In this document: positions 17,317-25,444 of the stretch, piece by piece
How positions within the stretch are numbered: position 1 is the stretch's first letter
How the letters are laid out: each line of letters starts with the position of its first letter
Source of the DNA: Chitinophagaceae bacterium
Lineage (GTDB): Bacteria > Bacteroidota > Bacteroidia > Chitinophagales > Chitinophagaceae
NCBI GenBank assembly: GCA_020854215.1
Contig: JADZFY010000449.1
Span: forward strand, 1 to 34,818
Direction of reading: 5' to 3'
Length of the DNA: 34,818 nt
Notes under the pieces: model-generated
The model's database searches: none
The model's input: the letters and a program-made list of their open reading frames with translations, nothing else
What the model was told of the DNA's origin: nothing
Made by a program: the position numbers and the translations under genes

Positions 17317-18279
17317 ATGAAACAGGAGTACGCAATTGGCATTGATATTGGTGGCACAAATACCGTTTTTGGTATAGTGGACCACAGGGGTAATACCTTG
17401 TATCGGGGCGCCATCTCCAGCAGAAAGCAACCCAAAGTGGAAGACTATATTCACGACCTCTACGAGGCGCTTCAACCGGCTATTGAAGAAACCGGCGGGA
17501 TGGACAATATCAAGGGTATTGGTATTGGCGCCCCTAATGGAAACTATTATAGTGGCACCATTGAGTATGCACCAAACCTGGTTTGGAAAGGCATCATACC
17601 ACTTGCCAGTATGATGACGGAAAAATTTGGCGTATCGGCCGCTTTAACCAATGATGCCAACGCCGCAGCAGTAGGGGAAATGATGTATGGGGCAGCCAAG
17701 GGAATGAAAGATTTTATAATGATAACGCTGGGTACCGGCGTGGGTAGCGGTATTGTTGCAAACGGACACCTGATATACGGACATGACGGATTTGCAGGAG
17801 AACTTGGACACACGATGATTATCCCCAATGGCAGGCTACACCCCGGAACCGGAATGCATGGATCTCTGGAAAGTTACGCGTCGGCCACCGGCGTTGCCCT
17901 TACCGCGAGAGAATTCCTGGAACAACGACATGGACAGGACAGTCTCCTCCGAAATTATCCTGCCAACGAAATTGACTCCCGAATTGTTTATGATTGTGCT
18001 ATCCAGGGTGATGCCATTGCCCAGGAGGTGTATGAATATACCGGCATGATTCTCGGTATGGCGCTGGCAAATTTTGTGATGTTTTCTTCCCCCGAAGCCA
18101 TAATATTATTTGGTGGAATGACTAAAGCCGGCGACCTGATCCTGAAACCTACACGGGAACACATGGAGAAGAACCTGCTCCCGATCTTTCAAAATAAGGT
18201 GAAACTTATATTCAGTGAACTCAAGGAATCAGATGCTGCCATTTTAGGCGCCAGTGCACTGGTTTGGGACATTAAATAA
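17317..18279 (+). CDS. ROK-family sugar kinase (glucokinase-like), zinc cysteines absent
   Basis: Probably phosphorylates the hexose brought in by the transporter just upstream. I chose the ATG at 17317 (320 aa) over the upstream TTG at 17287 because it places the phosphate-binding loop (IGIDIGGTNTVFGIV) at the usual N-terminal position. Other ROK features: GAPNGNYYSGTIEYAPNLVW, LTNDANAAAVGE (catalytic Asp region), MITLGTGVGSGIV and GFAGELGHTMI, with His of the zinc site. The usual ROK signature CxCGxxGCxE is replaced by HPGTGMHGSLESYAS: the glycines, Leu and Glu remain, but all three Cys are gone. The C-terminus has LFGGMTKAGD. It forms an operon with the transporter and is closed by a terminator. 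Confidence 0.92.
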   Translation: MKQEYAIGIDIGGTNTVFGIVDHRGNTLYRGAISSRKQPKVEDYIHDLYEALQPAIEETGGMDNIKGIGIGAPNGNYYSGTIEYAPNLVWKGIIPLASMMTEKFGVSAALTNDANAAAVGEMMYGAAKGMKDFIMITLGTGVGSGIVANGHLIYGHDGFAGELGHTMIIPNGRLHPGTGMHGSLESYASATGVALTAREFLEQRHGQDSLLRNYPANEIDSRIVYDCAIQGDAIAQEVYEYTGMILGMALANFVMFSSPEAIILFGGMTKAGDLILKPTREHMEKNLLPIFQNKVKLIFSELKESDAAILGASALVWDIK

Positions 18280-18297
18280 CGGTAATATTTAAACGAT

Positions 18298-18341
18298 AAA
18301 AGCCAAACGACTACTCCACCGGGGTCCGACGTTTGGCTTTT
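18298..18341. terminator. bidirectional terminator between convergent genes
   Basis: AAAAGCCAAACG and CGTTTGGCTTTT form a perfect 12-bp stem around a 20-nt loop. T-rich sequence follows on both strands (TTTTGATTTT on plus, TTTTATCGTTT on minus), between the ROK kinase gene and the convergent gene ending at 18379. Confidence 0.8.
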
Positions 18342-18378
18342 GATTTTACTCTTTCACAAATCGTATGACAAACTGTTG

Positions 18379-19314
18379 TTATTTCTCCAACAATGTCTGA
18401 TCGAAATAGGCCACTTCTGCAACTATTTTCCCGTCCGCATCAAAATCATCGTTTAGATGAACGGCGAGCTTAATTTCTTTTTTATCGGATTTTCGGATGA
18501 AATAGAAATTCCACCAGGACATTACCGAACGTCCGTTTCGCAATTCATACTCGAGGTAATCGGGATAGCCCACTATTTCTATATTCTTAATTTCAAAATT
18601 GCTCAACAAATCTTTCAATCCTGCCTTTTCTTCCTCCCAGTTTCTTGAGTGATCAAAATCGCTGTTATGATAAAATTTGGCATCTCTGCTGAAGTAATCC
18701 ATTGATTTATCAACATCGCCATTTTCAAAAGCGTATATCATTTTTCTTATGGTGTTGATATTGGGATGATGATTGTAGATAGTACCATTGGTCCTGTTTG
18801 AAAAACTATTGCCCAGTTCTACAAAAAGTGCATCATTCTGATAATTGATGGCTGTTTTAATTTTATTTTCTTTGGTCACCACATATAAACGATGGGCGGG
18901 CGAAGAAAGCTTTACGCCCGTAACCTTGTGTACGCCTTTCAATGATTCCCAGGTTTGAACCCAAACTACATTTTTATCATTATCCTTTTTATACTCAATA
19001 GCGTCCGGGTAAGCACCGGGGAAGTCTGTTACTGAAAAGTAATCCAATTCCCGCGACCATCTTAATGCATTGTTCAGAAAGTCTTTTTTGTTTGTTCCCT
19101 TATCCTCTGCTTTTGTAGAAACTCCATTGTAAGATTTGAAATCATCTGCAAGTAAATCTGCCATCCCGCTGCTGTCACCTTTTACAAAGGCTTCGGTAAA
19201 TGCCTTTATTATCAAAATAGCCGGGTGTTCGATGTAAACCTTTCCATTGTCTTTTTTTTGAGCCGATAAAACAGCAGGGATCATCACCAGGAATAAGAAC
19301 ATTGTCTTTTTCAT
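18379..19314 (-). CDS. secreted protein with two NTF2/SnoaL-like domains
   Basis: A 311-aa protein with a Sec signal peptide (MKKTMFLFLVMIPAVLSA, then QKKDNG). Two similar alpha+beta halves follow. The first, about residues 30-165, starts IIKAFTEAFVKGDSSGMADL and contains LADDFKSYNG; the second, about 175-310, starts INTIRKMIYAFENGDVDKSM and contains FSRDAKFYHNSDFD. Helix-helix then 'DxMxxxFxxDxxxY' is the usual opening of NTF2-like/SnoaL folds, which bind small ligands or act as simple enzymes. Conserved catalytic residues cannot be assigned. The ATG overlaps the stop of an open minus-strand frame (…AGRLAQNSKK*), see the gap entry. Function unknown. Confidence 0.75.
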   Translation of the reverse strand: MKKTMFLFLVMIPAVLSAQKKDNGKVYIEHPAILIIKAFTEAFVKGDSSGMADLLADDFKSYNGVSTKAEDKGTNKKDFLNNALRWSRELDYFSVTDFPGAYPDAIEYKKDNDKNVVWVQTWESLKGVHKVTGVKLSSPAHRLYVVTKENKIKTAINYQNDALFVELGNSFSNRTNGTIYNHHPNINTIRKMIYAFENGDVDKSMDYFSRDAKFYHNSDFDHSRNWEEEKAGLKDLLSNFEIKNIEIVGYPDYLEYELRNGRSVMSWWNFYFIRKSDKKEIKLAVHLNDDFDADGKIVAEVAYFDQTLLEK

Positions 19315-19587
19315 TTTTTGGAGTTTTGCGCCAGCCTTCCGGCCGACAGATGAGTTTTGATAATTTCCTGATGTTTTTGAAGTATAGCTTTCCAGGTATT
19401 AGGCGCCAACCCGATTAGCACATAGGGCTTAGAAGATGTGGCTAACCATCGTGCATGTTAATCCTGCACTATTTGAAATTTCAGGAGGTGAGTTACATCG
19501 TAATGAAGGATATCAAAAATTAAATTCGGCGAATAGGAGGTACAAAATTTGGTTGAAAGAAATGTATGTCAACTTCGCAGATTCAAA
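19315..19587. other. gap with protein-like but broken reading frames
   Basis: No confident gene. On the minus strand one frame reads CTSYSPNLIFDILHYDVTHL, stops (TAA), then continues in the same frame as LATSSKPYVLIGLAPNTWKA through LSAGRLAQNSKK, ending in TGA that overlaps the ATG of the NTF2-like gene (ATGA). On the plus strand, 19436-19591 holds an ATG-started 51-codon ORF beginning MWLTIVHVNPALFEISGGEL. Both cover the same bases. A decayed gene or dispersed repeat is possible. Confidence 0.3.
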
Positions 19588-20538
19588 TTAAATCTTTTTA
19601 ACAGGATTTGCAACAGCTTGTTCAAATTCTTCAAAAATTTCTCTCACAATGGTAGCAGCAGGCAGAATACTTGAAATGAGCGCACTCCCTTGTCCAATCT
19701 CCAGTTCTCCCTCTTCCAGATTACCTTCAAACATGCCCTTTTTTGCTCTTCCCCGTCCTAATAGTTCTTTCAGCTTTTCATCCGTCGCACCTTCATTCTC
19801 TGCATGCTGAACCTGGTCAAAAAAATAGTTCTTCAATAGCCTTACCGGCATTAATTTTTTCAACATCAGCCTTGTATCACCTTCCGCTGCCTGCAAAACA
19901 GCATTTTTAAAGTTTATGTGAGATGAGGCTTCATCACTTGCCACAAAACGACTACCTATTTGTACGCCTTCCGCACCCAATACCATAGCGGCCAGCATCT
20001 GCCTGCCGGTTACAAAACCGCCTGCCGCAATAACCGGTATGGTTACTGCGTCACAAACCGCCGGTATTAACACCATACTGGTAGTTTCCTCTCTCCCATT
20101 ATGTCCTCCGGCCTCAAAGCCTTCCGCTACTACGGCATCACAACCCGCAGCCTCAGCTTTTTGAGCAAACCGGCTACTGCTCACCACGTGAACCACGGTA
20201 ATGCCATGCTCTTTTAACACACCCGTCCATCGGGCAGGATTTCCCGCAGACGTAAACACCACCGGAACTTTTTCCTCAATTACCACCTGAATATGTTGTT
20301 CAATATCGGGGTAAATTAAAGGGATGTTTACGCCGTAAGTATGTGCTGTTGCGGCGCTGCACTTTTGAATGTGCATTCGCAACACATCGGGATACATGCT
20401 GCCGCTGCCTATCAGGCCCAGCCCCCCCGCGTTACTCACTGCAGAGGCCAACCGCCATCCGCTCGCCCATATCATACCCGCTTGTATGATAGGATACTGA
20501 ATGTTGAAAAGCTTTGTGACGCGGTTAGAAAAAGACAT
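19588..20538 (-). CDS. nitronate monooxygenase / FabK-like FMN enzyme
   Basis: A 316-aa TIM-barrel flavoprotein of the nitronate monooxygenase (2-nitropropane dioxygenase) family, cytoplasmic. Signature regions are the N-terminal NIQYPIIQAGMIWASGWRLA, AVSNAGGLGLIGSGSM, VVFTSAGNPARW, the FMN/active-site segment AEGFEAGGHNGREE (with the catalytic-position His) and PVIAAGGFVTGRQMLAAMVL followed by GAEGVQIGSRFV. The family includes enzymes that oxidise alkyl nitronates and the enoyl-ACP reductase FabK; the N-terminal QAGMIWASGW pattern favours the nitronate monooxygenase-like group, but this is not decisive. It follows the TonB-dependent receptor gene by 38 nt and may share its transcript. Confidence 0.85.
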   Translation of the reverse strand: MSFSNRVTKLFNIQYPIIQAGMIWASGWRLASAVSNAGGLGLIGSGSMYPDVLRMHIQKCSAATAHTYGVNIPLIYPDIEQHIQVVIEEKVPVVFTSAGNPARWTGVLKEHGITVVHVVSSSRFAQKAEAAGCDAVVAEGFEAGGHNGREETTSMVLIPAVCDAVTIPVIAAGGFVTGRQMLAAMVLGAEGVQIGSRFVASDEASSHINFKNAVLQAAEGDTRLMLKKLMPVRLLKNYFFDQVQHAENEGATDEKLKELLGRGRAKKGMFEGNLEEGELEIGQGSALISSILPAATIVREIFEEFEQAVANPVKKI

Positions 20539-20576
20539 ATGAGGGATAATAGTTGTAAAATCTGATGGGATAGTTT

Positions 20577-22598
20577 TTAGCGGTGGTTAAAGAACCGAAG
20601 CGTTAAAAAAAAGTTTCTTCCTTCTTCCGGAAATCCTTCCACGAGACTGTAATTTTTGTCAAAAAGATTATTTACCCCGGCTTCTATACTCATATTCTTT
20701 ATGATGCGCTGCGAAGCAAGGATATTAAACAAAGTAAAACCTCCAACACGGGTTCCATAACTTGTGCTGAATCTCGATGCATTGTATTCTGCGTTTGTAG
20801 TAATCGCCATTCCATTAACAGGACGAACCTGAACAAATCCAAACACTTTGGTGTTGGGAACATCGGTGAAATGAATGTCGGGATTAGTAAGGTTTTTCCT
20901 GGCAATGTATGTATAATTAACTCCCAGGTTAATGCTTTTCGCTATGCGATAATCCAGTGTTGCTTCCAGCCCCATGTACTCTGCCTTACCCGCATTTTGC
21001 ATCTGCATTTTTCCGGGCTCCACATTATGGATATTCATTATTACGTTATTGATTTTGCTAAAAAATAATGCTGCCTCCAGGGATATTTTCCCGGCAAAAG
21101 CACCCGAGTAATTCAACTCATAGTTGTCTGCCGTTTCCGGTTTCAAATTTGGATTGGGAATGGCAGTACCCATCCTATAGGAGTACCTGTCTTTGATTGT
21201 TGCAAACCGGGTTTTATGCGAGAATGAAGTTCCGATTTTATGCCCGCTGCTAATCGTGTAAAATAATCCAACTTGCCCGTTGTAGGCGTTACTTGCACCT
21301 GCGTAGGGAAAGTTTGCTATAGTTGGCGGCGAACCCTGGAGTTCCTGGGCGGTTAAATTCTTCCGGGTGCTGAAACTTATACCGGAAATGACCACCAGTT
21401 TATCCGTGATTGAATAGGTGTCTTCCGCGCCCAGGGTTACCGTATTGTCAACAAAACGAACTTCAGGATCGCCTAAATCATTTTCCCGATGCACGTCTTT
21501 TTTAAAATGAACGGCGAATTTGACATGATGATTTTGCAATGCCGTTGTTCCGTACTCTAAGGTTCCTCCATAAGTAAAATCGTTATACCAGGTTTTAAAA
21601 GCGGAAGGTTTTGCCATTGTGGAGTACGTATTGTCATCGTAACTAAACAAGGCATTTTTAAAAATATCGTAGTAAATACGCGATTTGAGATAGTGTTTAC
21701 TACCCAGTCCTGTTTTCGAAATAAAATAATACGTTTCTTTATTCCATAAAGGCCATTGCCAAAAGCGCGGCTTTTTAAGCAGCGAATTCAACGTATCGTT
21801 TCCGGTGTAAACCGGAGTTCCCTTTTTACCTTGTTGCCGGATGAAGCCCAGCACATATTCCTGTTGTTGATTGGGCGTCCAACCTACTTTAAGATGGTAT
21901 TTTTGATCGGTGCGATAGGCATTATCCCTGTCTTTCCCGTCTTCATACCTGGTGGATTCAAAATCCCTGCTCAAACGAAAAGCATCCCGGTGCAGATACG
22001 AGTAACCCGCCTGGATGTAAAATTTCCCGAGGTTGGATCCCACATTGATATTCCCCCGGTACCCGTTAGTATTGATCATTCCCAGGGATCCGTCCAATTC
22101 AAATTTTCCCAACGGCTTTCTTGAAACCAGATTTATGGCGCCGCCCAATGAATTGGGTCCGTATAAAACAGATGAAAACCCTTTGGACACATCAATAGCC
22201 GAAAGATCGAAGGTTGTGAAGCGGGCTAAATCCACATAACCGTCATACGGAACATAAACCGGTATCCCGTCCATATATACCGGAACCTGCCTCAGGTCAA
22301 AACCCCTAACCGTCAACATGGATTCATTTCTGGGGCCCGACGCCGTTAGATTGATTCCCGATAGCATATTTAATGCGCGGGAAACCTCTGTTCGGTTATT
22401 GGATTCCATTTCAGACTGGGTAATTCTGTCGTTCATTCGATTGCTCCCCGGAGCCGTAATAACGATTTCTCCGAGTTCAAATACCTGTGTTTTTCTAACG
22501 GAGTCAGGTACAGGAGGTTGTTTAACTGTTTGTAGTTGGGCAAATCCCATTGCGGGTATCAAAAAGGGAGAAATAAAAAGAAAAAAAAGAATCTTCAT
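20577..22598 (-). CDS. TonB-dependent outer-membrane receptor
   Basis: A 673-aa TonB-dependent receptor from the ATG at 22598, which gives a proper signal peptide (MKILFFLFISPFLIPAMGFA); the ORF start at 22634 adds 12 non-signal residues. The mature N-terminus holds a TonB-box-like VFELGEIVITAP, then the plug (SRALNMLSGINLTASGPRNE, LTVRGFDLRQVPVYMDGIPV, FSSVLYGPNSLGGAINLVSR) and a barrel ending NNLFDKNYSLVEGFPEEGRN and FFLTLRFFNHR. There is no carboxypeptidase-like CarbopepD extension and no SusD partner, so it resembles metal-chelate/siderophore or vitamin receptors more than polysaccharide SusC. Its substrate is unknown. It is divergent from a molybdenum sulfite-oxidase-like gene. Confidence 0.93.
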   Translation of the reverse strand: MKILFFLFISPFLIPAMGFAQLQTVKQPPVPDSVRKTQVFELGEIVITAPGSNRMNDRITQSEMESNNRTEVSRALNMLSGINLTASGPRNESMLTVRGFDLRQVPVYMDGIPVYVPYDGYVDLARFTTFDLSAIDVSKGFSSVLYGPNSLGGAINLVSRKPLGKFELDGSLGMINTNGYRGNINVGSNLGKFYIQAGYSYLHRDAFRLSRDFESTRYEDGKDRDNAYRTDQKYHLKVGWTPNQQQEYVLGFIRQQGKKGTPVYTGNDTLNSLLKKPRFWQWPLWNKETYYFISKTGLGSKHYLKSRIYYDIFKNALFSYDDNTYSTMAKPSAFKTWYNDFTYGGTLEYGTTALQNHHVKFAVHFKKDVHRENDLGDPEVRFVDNTVTLGAEDTYSITDKLVVISGISFSTRKNLTAQELQGSPPTIANFPYAGASNAYNGQVGLFYTISSGHKIGTSFSHKTRFATIKDRYSYRMGTAIPNPNLKPETADNYELNYSGAFAGKISLEAALFFSKINNVIMNIHNVEPGKMQMQNAGKAEYMGLEATLDYRIAKSINLGVNYTYIARKNLTNPDIHFTDVPNTKVFGFVQVRPVNGMAITTNAEYNASRFSTSYGTRVGGFTLFNILASQRIIKNMSIEAGVNNLFDKNYSLVEGFPEEGRNFFLTLRFFNHR

Positions 22599-22619
22599 TA
22601 TAAGTGATTGAATATTCCT

Positions 22620-22631
22620 GATTGCGCAATC
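22620..22631. promoter_or_regulatory. palindrome GATTGCGCAATC in the receptor leader
   Basis: A perfect 12-bp palindrome 22 bp upstream of the TonB-receptor start and downstream of its -7 candidate, so it would lie in the 5' leader. It could be an operator for the receptor, or for both divergent units. No known regulator is recognised. Confidence 0.3.
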
Positions 22632-22656
22632 CAATTGTTGGCTAAACCTAAATAAC

Positions 22657-22664
22657 CAAAATTA
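22657..22664 (-). promoter_or_regulatory. -7 element (TAATTTTG) for the TonB receptor
   Basis: On the minus strand TAATTTTG fits TAnnTTTG, about 60 nt before the receptor ATG. No -33 TTTG is clear. Confidence 0.35.
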
Positions 22665-22737
22665 ATGATTATACACTCCATTTGTTCACTTGCTTCTACC
22701 GGAGACTAAAGAAATAAGCAATATCTTTACGGCAAAT

Positions 22738-22745
22738 TACTTTTG
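22738..22745 (+). promoter_or_regulatory. -7 element (TACTTTTG) for the sorAB-like pair
   Basis: TACTTTTG fits TAnnTTTG, 24 nt before the chosen ATG at 22770. It overlaps the TTG proposed as an ORF start at 22743, which supports rejecting that start. Confidence 0.45.
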
Positions 22746-22769
22746 TTATTCAGTTTGAAAAAGCAAAGA

Positions 22770-23957
22770 ATGAAACAGCTTGTATTATGTTTGGCGATTG
22801 CAGCAGGTTATTTTTCCTGTAGCGCTCCCTCATCTACCCCCATCGTGAACAAGGCAGATAGTGCTGCTGATATTTGGGTAAAAGCAGACGGGAAAGACAG
22901 TATGCTGCTGCTTACCGACCGGCCACCTAACCTGGAAACACCCCTTAAATATTTTCTCGAGGATTATACTCCTAATAATGTGTTTTTTGTACGCTGGCAT
23001 CTTTCCGGCTTACCCTCTGCGGTAAGCGAGGACACTTTTCGGCTTCGCGTGGTGGGAAACATTACAACAGATGTTGCATTATCCATGAACGATCTCAAAA
23101 CAAAATTCACTCCCTATACCATCACCGCACTATGCCAGTGTTCCGGCAATTCCAGGAGTTTTTTTGATCCCCGTGTGCCAGGTGGACAATGGAAGAACGG
23201 AGCAATGGGAAACGCAAAGTGGACGGGCGTTAAACTAAAAGACATCTTAGCCTTTGCCGGAGCTAAACCCAACTCTGTTGAAGTGAGTTTTGACGGGCTG
23301 GATGTGCCTCCATTACCATCCACACCCGACTTTGTAAAATCATTAAAGTATGATCACGCCAACGACGGAGAAGTGATGATTGCCTATGAAATGAACGGTG
23401 AGCCACTCCCATTATTAAACGGCTATCCGTTGAAGTTGGTGGTTCCCGGTTGGTATGCTACCTACTGGGTAGGTATGCTGAGCAAAATTGAAGTTCATGC
23501 GGAACCTTTTGAAGGCTTCTGGATGAAGAAAGCCTATATGATTCCGAAAGGAGTGGAAAACGGAAATGAACGTCCGGATTCCCTTGCTACAATTATGGAA
23601 CCCATCAATGTAATGGACGTACGTTCGATATTTGTTTCACCGGAACCTAATCAAACGATAAAAACAGGTGAATCATCGAAAATACAGGGTTTGGCTTTTG
23701 ACGGGGGTTTCGGCATCACCAAGGTGGAATTGTCGGAAGACAATGGCAAAACATGGACGTTAGCTACCCTTGGCCCCGATTTGGGAAAATATTCCTGGCG
23801 GAGATGGCATTACAATTTTACACCCAAACAAAACGGAGATTACAGTTTGCAGGTGAGGGCTACTAACGCTAAGGGACAAACACAACCCGCTCACCACTGG
23901 AACCGCAGCGGCTACATGCGCAACGAAATTGAACAATTACCTTTAACGGCAAAATAA
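22770..23957 (+). CDS. sulfite-oxidase-like molybdopterin lipoprotein (SorA-like)
   Basis: Likely catalytic subunit of a sulfite dehydrogenase, oxidising sulfite to sulfate outside the inner membrane. From the ATG at 22770 the 395-aa product begins MKQLVLCLAIAAGYFSC, a lipoprotein signal. The molybdopterin-binding oxidoreductase domain contains PNNVFFVRWHLSG (dimer/pterin region), TALCQCSGNSRSFFDP with the Cys expected to ligate molybdenum, and MIAYEMNGEPLPLLNGYPLK / LVVPGWYATYWVGMLSKIEV. A C-terminal Ig-like Mo-co dimerisation domain (about 290-395) has IQGLAFDGGFGITKVELSED and ends AHHWNRSGYMRNEIE. Its stop overlaps the start of the cytochrome c gene (TAATG), so the two are coupled. Substrates other than sulfite are possible in this family. 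Confidence 0.9.
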   Translation: MKQLVLCLAIAAGYFSCSAPSSTPIVNKADSAADIWVKADGKDSMLLLTDRPPNLETPLKYFLEDYTPNNVFFVRWHLSGLPSAVSEDTFRLRVVGNITTDVALSMNDLKTKFTPYTITALCQCSGNSRSFFDPRVPGGQWKNGAMGNAKWTGVKLKDILAFAGAKPNSVEVSFDGLDVPPLPSTPDFVKSLKYDHANDGEVMIAYEMNGEPLPLLNGYPLKLVVPGWYATYWVGMLSKIEVHAEPFEGFWMKKAYMIPKGVENGNERPDSLATIMEPINVMDVRSIFVSPEPNQTIKTGESSKIQGLAFDGGFGITKVELSEDNGKTWTLATLGPDLGKYSWRRWHYNFTPKQNGDYSLQVRATNAKGQTQPAHHWNRSGYMRNEIEQLPLTAK

Positions 23958-24304
23958 TGAAGAAACGCTACAACCCAATAATCAGCTTAATTATTATTCT
24001 TTCGGCATTTATTGTCGGTTCCTGTACCGAATCACCTGCAGTTGCCGAGCAGCCGGTTGCCACAGTATTACCGGATATTAGCGAGGTAACTACCAGGCTA
24101 CCCGAGGCTCCGGGCTATCAAACTTTTAATGTCAATTGCATCACCTGCCATTCCTCCGCCTATGTGCAGAACCAACCCGACCTTCCGGAAAAGACCTGGA
24201 CAGCCATCGTAACCAAAATGCAAAAAACCTTTGGAGCACCGGTTAGCGATTCTTCCGCTAAGGAAATTGTTCAATACCTGGTAGCCATAAAAGGGAAAAG
24301 CTGA
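23957..24304 (+). CDS. monohaem c-type cytochrome lipoprotein (SorB-like)
   Basis: A 115-aa protein with a lipoprotein signal (MKKRYNPIISLIIILSAFIV, then GSC) and one haem-binding CxxCH (NCITCHSSAY) near residue 65; a Met in VTKMQKTFGAP is the probable distal ligand. It matches small cytochrome c partners that take electrons from SorA-type sulfite dehydrogenases. The start codon overlaps the stop of the upstream gene by one base, a strong sign of coupled expression and a complex. Electrons would then go to a terminal oxidase encoded elsewhere. Confidence 0.88.
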   Translation: MKKRYNPIISLIIILSAFIVGSCTESPAVAEQPVATVLPDISEVTTRLPEAPGYQTFNVNCITCHSSAYVQNQPDLPEKTWTAIVTKMQKTFGAPVSDSSAKEIVQYLVAIKGKS

Positions 24305-24321
24305 AAGCCTGCACTTTACGC

Positions 24322-24383
24322 GTAGGCGCATATGACACCTTAACAGACAGACGGTGTGGCTTGCTCTTAAGCACCGCGCCTAC
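24322..24383. other. nested inverted repeat in the convergent gap
   Basis: GTAGGCGC (24322-24329) pairs with GCGCCTAC (24376-24383), and inside it ACACC (24335-24339) pairs with GGTGT (24353-24357). It lies between the cytochrome gene and the convergent nucleotidyltransferase gene and covers the latter's stop codon. There is no U-tract, so intrinsic termination is uncertain. Confidence 0.3.
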
Positions 24384-25372
24384 CCCAATGCAATTTGCGT
24401 GTTATCCCCGATATTCAGCGTACGTGCTTCACCTTTGATTTCCGTATCACTTCCTATCAGTGAATTCTGCAATACCACGTTACTCAAATTGGCAAAATCA
24501 CCAATGATGGAATCTTTCACTACGGTATAGGAAATTTTTGCCTGCTCACCAATCGTCACATTTGGACCAATGATGGAGTTACTGATGGCACAACCGATTC
24601 CAATACTGACAGGTGGTACTAATATTACATTTTCAAAACTATGATCAGGAGAAATTTTGCCACCCAGCTTTTTCATTAAGGTAGCGTTGCTTTCCAGCAG
24701 TGTGTCAACTTTCCCGCAATCAAACCAGTTTTGAACTTTAAAGGACTGAAACACCACTCCTTTTTTAATCATGCATTCGAGCGCATCGGTAAGACTGTAT
24801 TCTGCATCCTGCTGTAATTCTTGCCGGAGATTCGATTCCAGGCACGAAAACAGCCATCCTGTTTCCTTTATCTTGTAAATGCCTACCAACGCCATATTCG
24901 ATTTGGGTATTTGTGGTTTCTCCACCACCCCGGTAATGATGCCCGTTTCGTCAATTCCGGCAACACCAAAATCTCTGGGGTCATCCACTTTTTTAACTCC
25001 AAGCATAGACTGATGCCCGTTCAAAATTTCGTTGATATTGTATTCGCATATCGTATCCCCGAGTACTATAAAAATTTCATCCTGTCCTACCACTTCCCGG
25101 GTAAGGAAAATGGCATGCCCTAATCCGAGTCGTTCGTTTTGTAGAATGAAGTGACATACCAGGTGCGGGTAATGCTTTTTTATGTAATCCTGGATTTTAT
25201 CGCCCAGATAACCGACTACAAAAACAAATTCTTTAATGCCTGCTTCCGCAAGTTGATCAACAATAATACTAAGAATTGTTTTTCCTGCCAGAGGAATAAG
25301 CGCTTTGGGCTGGGTATAAGTATGCGGGCGCAGTCTTGTTCCAGCCCCCGCTACGGGTATAATAGCTTTCAT
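24380..25372 (-). CDS. sugar-phosphate nucleotidyltransferase with beta-helix domain
   Basis: A 330-aa enzyme that joins a sugar-1-phosphate to an NTP. The N-terminal NTP-transferase domain has AIIPVAGAGTRLRPHTYTQP, KALIPLAGKTILSIIVDQLA and IFIVLGDTICEYN, plus GVVEKPQIPKSNMALVGIYK and NWFDCGKVDTLLESN. From about residue 240 there is a left-handed beta-helix (hexapeptide-like ISNSIIGPNVTIGEQAKISY). This layout is shared by long RmlA-like glucose-1-phosphate thymidylyltransferases and mannose-1-phosphate guanylyltransferases, so the exact sugar and base are open. There is no acetyltransferase catalytic signature that would make it GlmU. It is divergent from glyA; no sugar-nucleotide pathway genes adjoin it. 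Confidence 0.88.
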   Translation of the reverse strand: MKAIIPVAGAGTRLRPHTYTQPKALIPLAGKTILSIIVDQLAEAGIKEFVFVVGYLGDKIQDYIKKHYPHLVCHFILQNERLGLGHAIFLTREVVGQDEIFIVLGDTICEYNINEILNGHQSMLGVKKVDDPRDFGVAGIDETGIITGVVEKPQIPKSNMALVGIYKIKETGWLFSCLESNLRQELQQDAEYSLTDALECMIKKGVVFQSFKVQNWFDCGKVDTLLESNATLMKKLGGKISPDHSFENVILVPPVSIGIGCAISNSIIGPNVTIGEQAKISYTVVKDSIIGDFANLSNVVLQNSLIGSDTEIKGEARTLNIGDNTQIALG

Positions 25373-25432
25373 TGTTTACTCCGCATTGATGCTTTGAAAT
25401 GGTGAAAATAGTGAAATTCAAGATTGTTACGT

Positions 25433-25440
25433 TATTTTTG
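25433..25440 (+). promoter_or_regulatory. -7 element (TATTTTTG) immediately before glyA
   Basis: TATTTTTG matches TAnnTTTG and ends only 4 nt before the glyA ATG at 25445. Transcription would then begin at or next to the start codon, giving a leaderless or nearly leaderless mRNA. No -33 match was found at the usual spacing. Confidence 0.4.
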
Positions 25441-25444
25441 CGCC

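Noticed and set aside
22599-22769. Cobalamin riboswitch before the TonB receptor
   Set aside because: The leader is short and no B12-box-like sequence was seen.
24380-25372. glmU
   Set aside because: The protein has a nucleotidyltransferase and a beta-helix, but it is about 330 aa and lacks the acetyltransferase active-site region of GlmU.
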